A stretch of 64,000 bases of DNA, from assembly GCA_023336205.1 (NCBI GenBank), contig JALQCR010000007.1, forward strand, positions 153,804-217,803, given 5' to 3'. The DNA is from Pseudanabaena sp. Salubria-1 (lineage in GTDB: Bacteria > Cyanobacteriota > Cyanobacteriia > Pseudanabaenales > Pseudanabaenaceae). Made by a program: the position numbers and the translations under genes. Every line of letters starts with the position of its first letter. Position 1 is the first letter of the stretch. This document shows, piece after piece, positions 62,971 through 64,000 of the stretch. The notes under the pieces are model-generated. The model was not told the origin of the DNA and searched no databases. It saw only the letters and a list, made by a program, of their open reading frames with translations.

Positions 62971-63717
62971 TTAGCGATCGCCAATCGAAATAGTTTCCAC
63001 TTCGGCAATCTCTAGATTAGGTAATTGTACTAATTCTCTTTCTTGTTCTTGTAAAGCAATCATCGGGATATTTACAGGTATTGGTGATTCGATCCAATAT
63101 TCTGATGTTGGTAGGGTTTCTTCAAGATCGTCAAGAGGACGAGGAATAATCATCAAGGTATGAAACTCACCAATGCGCTCGGCTTCATACATCCCTGCTT
63201 CGAGCGCGATCGCAACATCCGCCACGTTACCGCGAATAATTGCTGTACATAGTCCTGCGCCGATCGTTTCATAGCCTGCTAGATGCACATCTGCTGATTT
63301 TAGCATCATGTCAGCAGCCCCCACCATCGCTGGGAATCCACGTGTTTCTAGCAAGCCGATCGCCTGATTACTCAGACGGCTATATCGCCCGTCGGTTAAC
63401 TGGCTAAGGCGGGTACTAATTGGCAAAATCGCTTCTAAATTAGGATAGGGGCGCGGAATCACTATTGTGGAGACTAATTGCCCAAATTCTCTGGCGGTTT
63501 CTGCTCCAGCCTCTACTGCCATGCGGACATCAGTAATCTGACCGCGTATGATCGCTGTACAAAAACCATTGCCAACTTTTTCATATCCGACAAGTCTCAC
63601 AGTTGCCGATTTGAGCATCATGTCAGCAGTTCCCACGATTGCAGGGAAACTAATAGTTGAAACCATTCCCAAAGCACTTCCTGAGAGATCGATTCTTTGA
63701 GATGCACTACTAGACAT
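62971..63717 (-). CDS. ccmO: Carboxysome shell tandem-BMC protein CcmO
   Basis: 248 residues with two BMC domains: residues about 14-98 (ALGMVSTISFPAIVGTADMMLKSATVRLVGYEKVGNGFCTAIIRG) and 117-200 (AIGLLETRGFPAMVGAADMMLKSADVHLAGYETIGAGLCTAIIRG), then a ~45-residue tail. This is the CcmO pattern. It is transcribed in the same direction as, and 562 bp upstream of, ccmK; in the commonly described ccmKLMNO order it is last. It may have its own promoter in 63718-63790. Confidence 0.95.
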   Translation of the reverse strand: MSSSASQRIDLSGSALGMVSTISFPAIVGTADMMLKSATVRLVGYEKVGNGFCTAIIRGQITDVRMAVEAGAETAREFGQLVSTIVIPRPYPNLEAILPISTRLSQLTDGRYSRLSNQAIGLLETRGFPAMVGAADMMLKSADVHLAGYETIGAGLCTAIIRGNVADVAIALEAGMYEAERIGEFHTLMIIPRPLDDLEETLPTSEYWIESPIPVNIPMIALQEQERELVQLPNLEIAEVETISIGDR

Positions 63718-63791
63718 TAGCTAACACAATGATTAAAAAAATTTATGATGAAGCCCAAAGCTCTCAACACTCACCTGTATCTTAACTGATA

Positions 63792-63835
63792 ATACCAATT
63801 CACAGAAGTGTGGTCACACTTCTGTGAATTGGTAT
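63792..63835. repeat. 20-bp perfect palindrome (family A, outer block only)
   Basis: Arms 63792-63811 and 63816-63835 (ATACCAATTCACAGAAGTGT) are exact complements around GGTC. This is the outer palindrome of the composite repeat without its other blocks. It lies upstream of ccmO. Confidence 0.78.
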
Positions 63836-63842
63836 AACTTGG

Positions 63843-63925
63843 TGCAGCAATTCTCATTATAAAAATTGTTTTTTTTGAAAGCCCACTTACAGTGGGCTTT
63901 CAAAAAAAACAATTTTGGTGTTTTG
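63843..63925. repeat. Dispersed repeat with 26-bp perfect hairpin
   Basis: Arms 63862-63887 and 63891-63916 are exact complements with a TAC loop. The flanks CAGCAATTCTCATTATAAAA and TTTTGGTGTTTT match the element at 9471-9620 in inverted order. The copy runs directly into homopolymer sequence. Confidence 0.7.
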
Positions 63926-64000
63926 GGGGGGGGGGGGGGGGGGCCCCCCCAAAAATTTTTTTTTTTTTTTTTTTGGGGGGGGGGGGGGGGGGGGAAAAAA
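63925..64000. other. Homopolymer blocks at window end, probable artefact
   Basis: Runs of about 19 G, 7 C, 5 A, over 20 T, over 20 G and 6 A with no other sequence. This is not plausible chromosomal DNA in this context and most likely reflects a low-quality contig end in a repeat. Confidence 0.85.

Noticed and set aside
1..64000. tRNA and rRNA genes
   Set aside because: No tRNA-type T-arm (GGTTCRAATCC) or rRNA segment noticed in the intergenic regions by eye; a covariance-model scan would be needed to be certain.

Overview
The window is chromosomal DNA of a cyanobacterium. Evidence: HIP1-type octamers (GCGATCGC) throughout, a beta-carboxysome locus (ccmO-K-K-L-M-N), a kaiABC clock locus, photosystem II psbI, the ferredoxin:thioredoxin reductase catalytic subunit, an HCF164/TxlA-type thioredoxin and a Ycf29/Rre1-type response regulator. 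The gene style suggests a Pseudanabaena-like organism; that genus call is inference. The last ~75 bases are homopolymer blocks, probably a sequencing or assembly artefact at a contig end.

Layout. 0-1 kb: edge of an IS1634-type transposase, then a PemK/MazF toxin-antitoxin pair. 1-8 kb: ileS, two tandem crcB fluoride-channel genes, a membrane class III nucleotide cyclase, and an Rre1/Ycf29-like regulator. 8-14 kb: pilin-like lipoprotein, Rieske protein, hybrid histidine kinase, CheW, tandem-ComFB protein, ftrC. 14-19 kb: trpS, VOC protein, trmB, a kinase-like phosphotransferase and a pentapeptide protein. 19-25 kb: kaiA, kaiB and kaiC on the minus strand, and a divergent hybrid kinase with two degenerate receivers. 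25-30 kb: a large gene encoding a cytoplasmic amide/urea-binding-like domain, two PAS domains and an adenylate cyclase, split by a 1525-bp insertion sequence, then pheA. 30-39 kb: Ser/Thr kinase with an IMS/ARC6-like tail, smpB, a three-gene cassette headed by a TIGR04255-like protein, an ABC exporter and psbI. 39-45 kb: amt, a candidate CRP-controlled small RNA, an MBL-fold protein and ftsH. 45-50.3 kb: an insertion-sequence hotspot with a decayed IS982, two identical inverted ISL3 copies and an IS4-like element. Two of these sit inside one HNH endonuclease gene, and a sliver of an upstream gene survives beside it. 50-57 kb: trmJ, a class A beta-lactamase-like protein, txlA, an MFS transporter and an RNase II/R-type exonuclease. 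57-64 kb: a small secreted peptide and the carboxysome operon.

Two themes run across the window. First, nearly every intergenic gap holds a long perfect or near-perfect hairpin. Stem sequences differ at each locus, but the 3-nt loop is usually closed by GC on both sides; these often touch the stop codon and probably act as bidirectional terminators. A second, composite repeat family (CCAATTCAC...GTGAATT followed by AAACCCAGTAAGG) is dispersed at about eight sites. Second, cAMP signalling is suggested by two class III cyclase genes (one broken) and by CRP-type palindromes, of which the best pair lies at -41.5 and -86.5 of a predicted promoter for a ~56-nt RNA with its own terminator.
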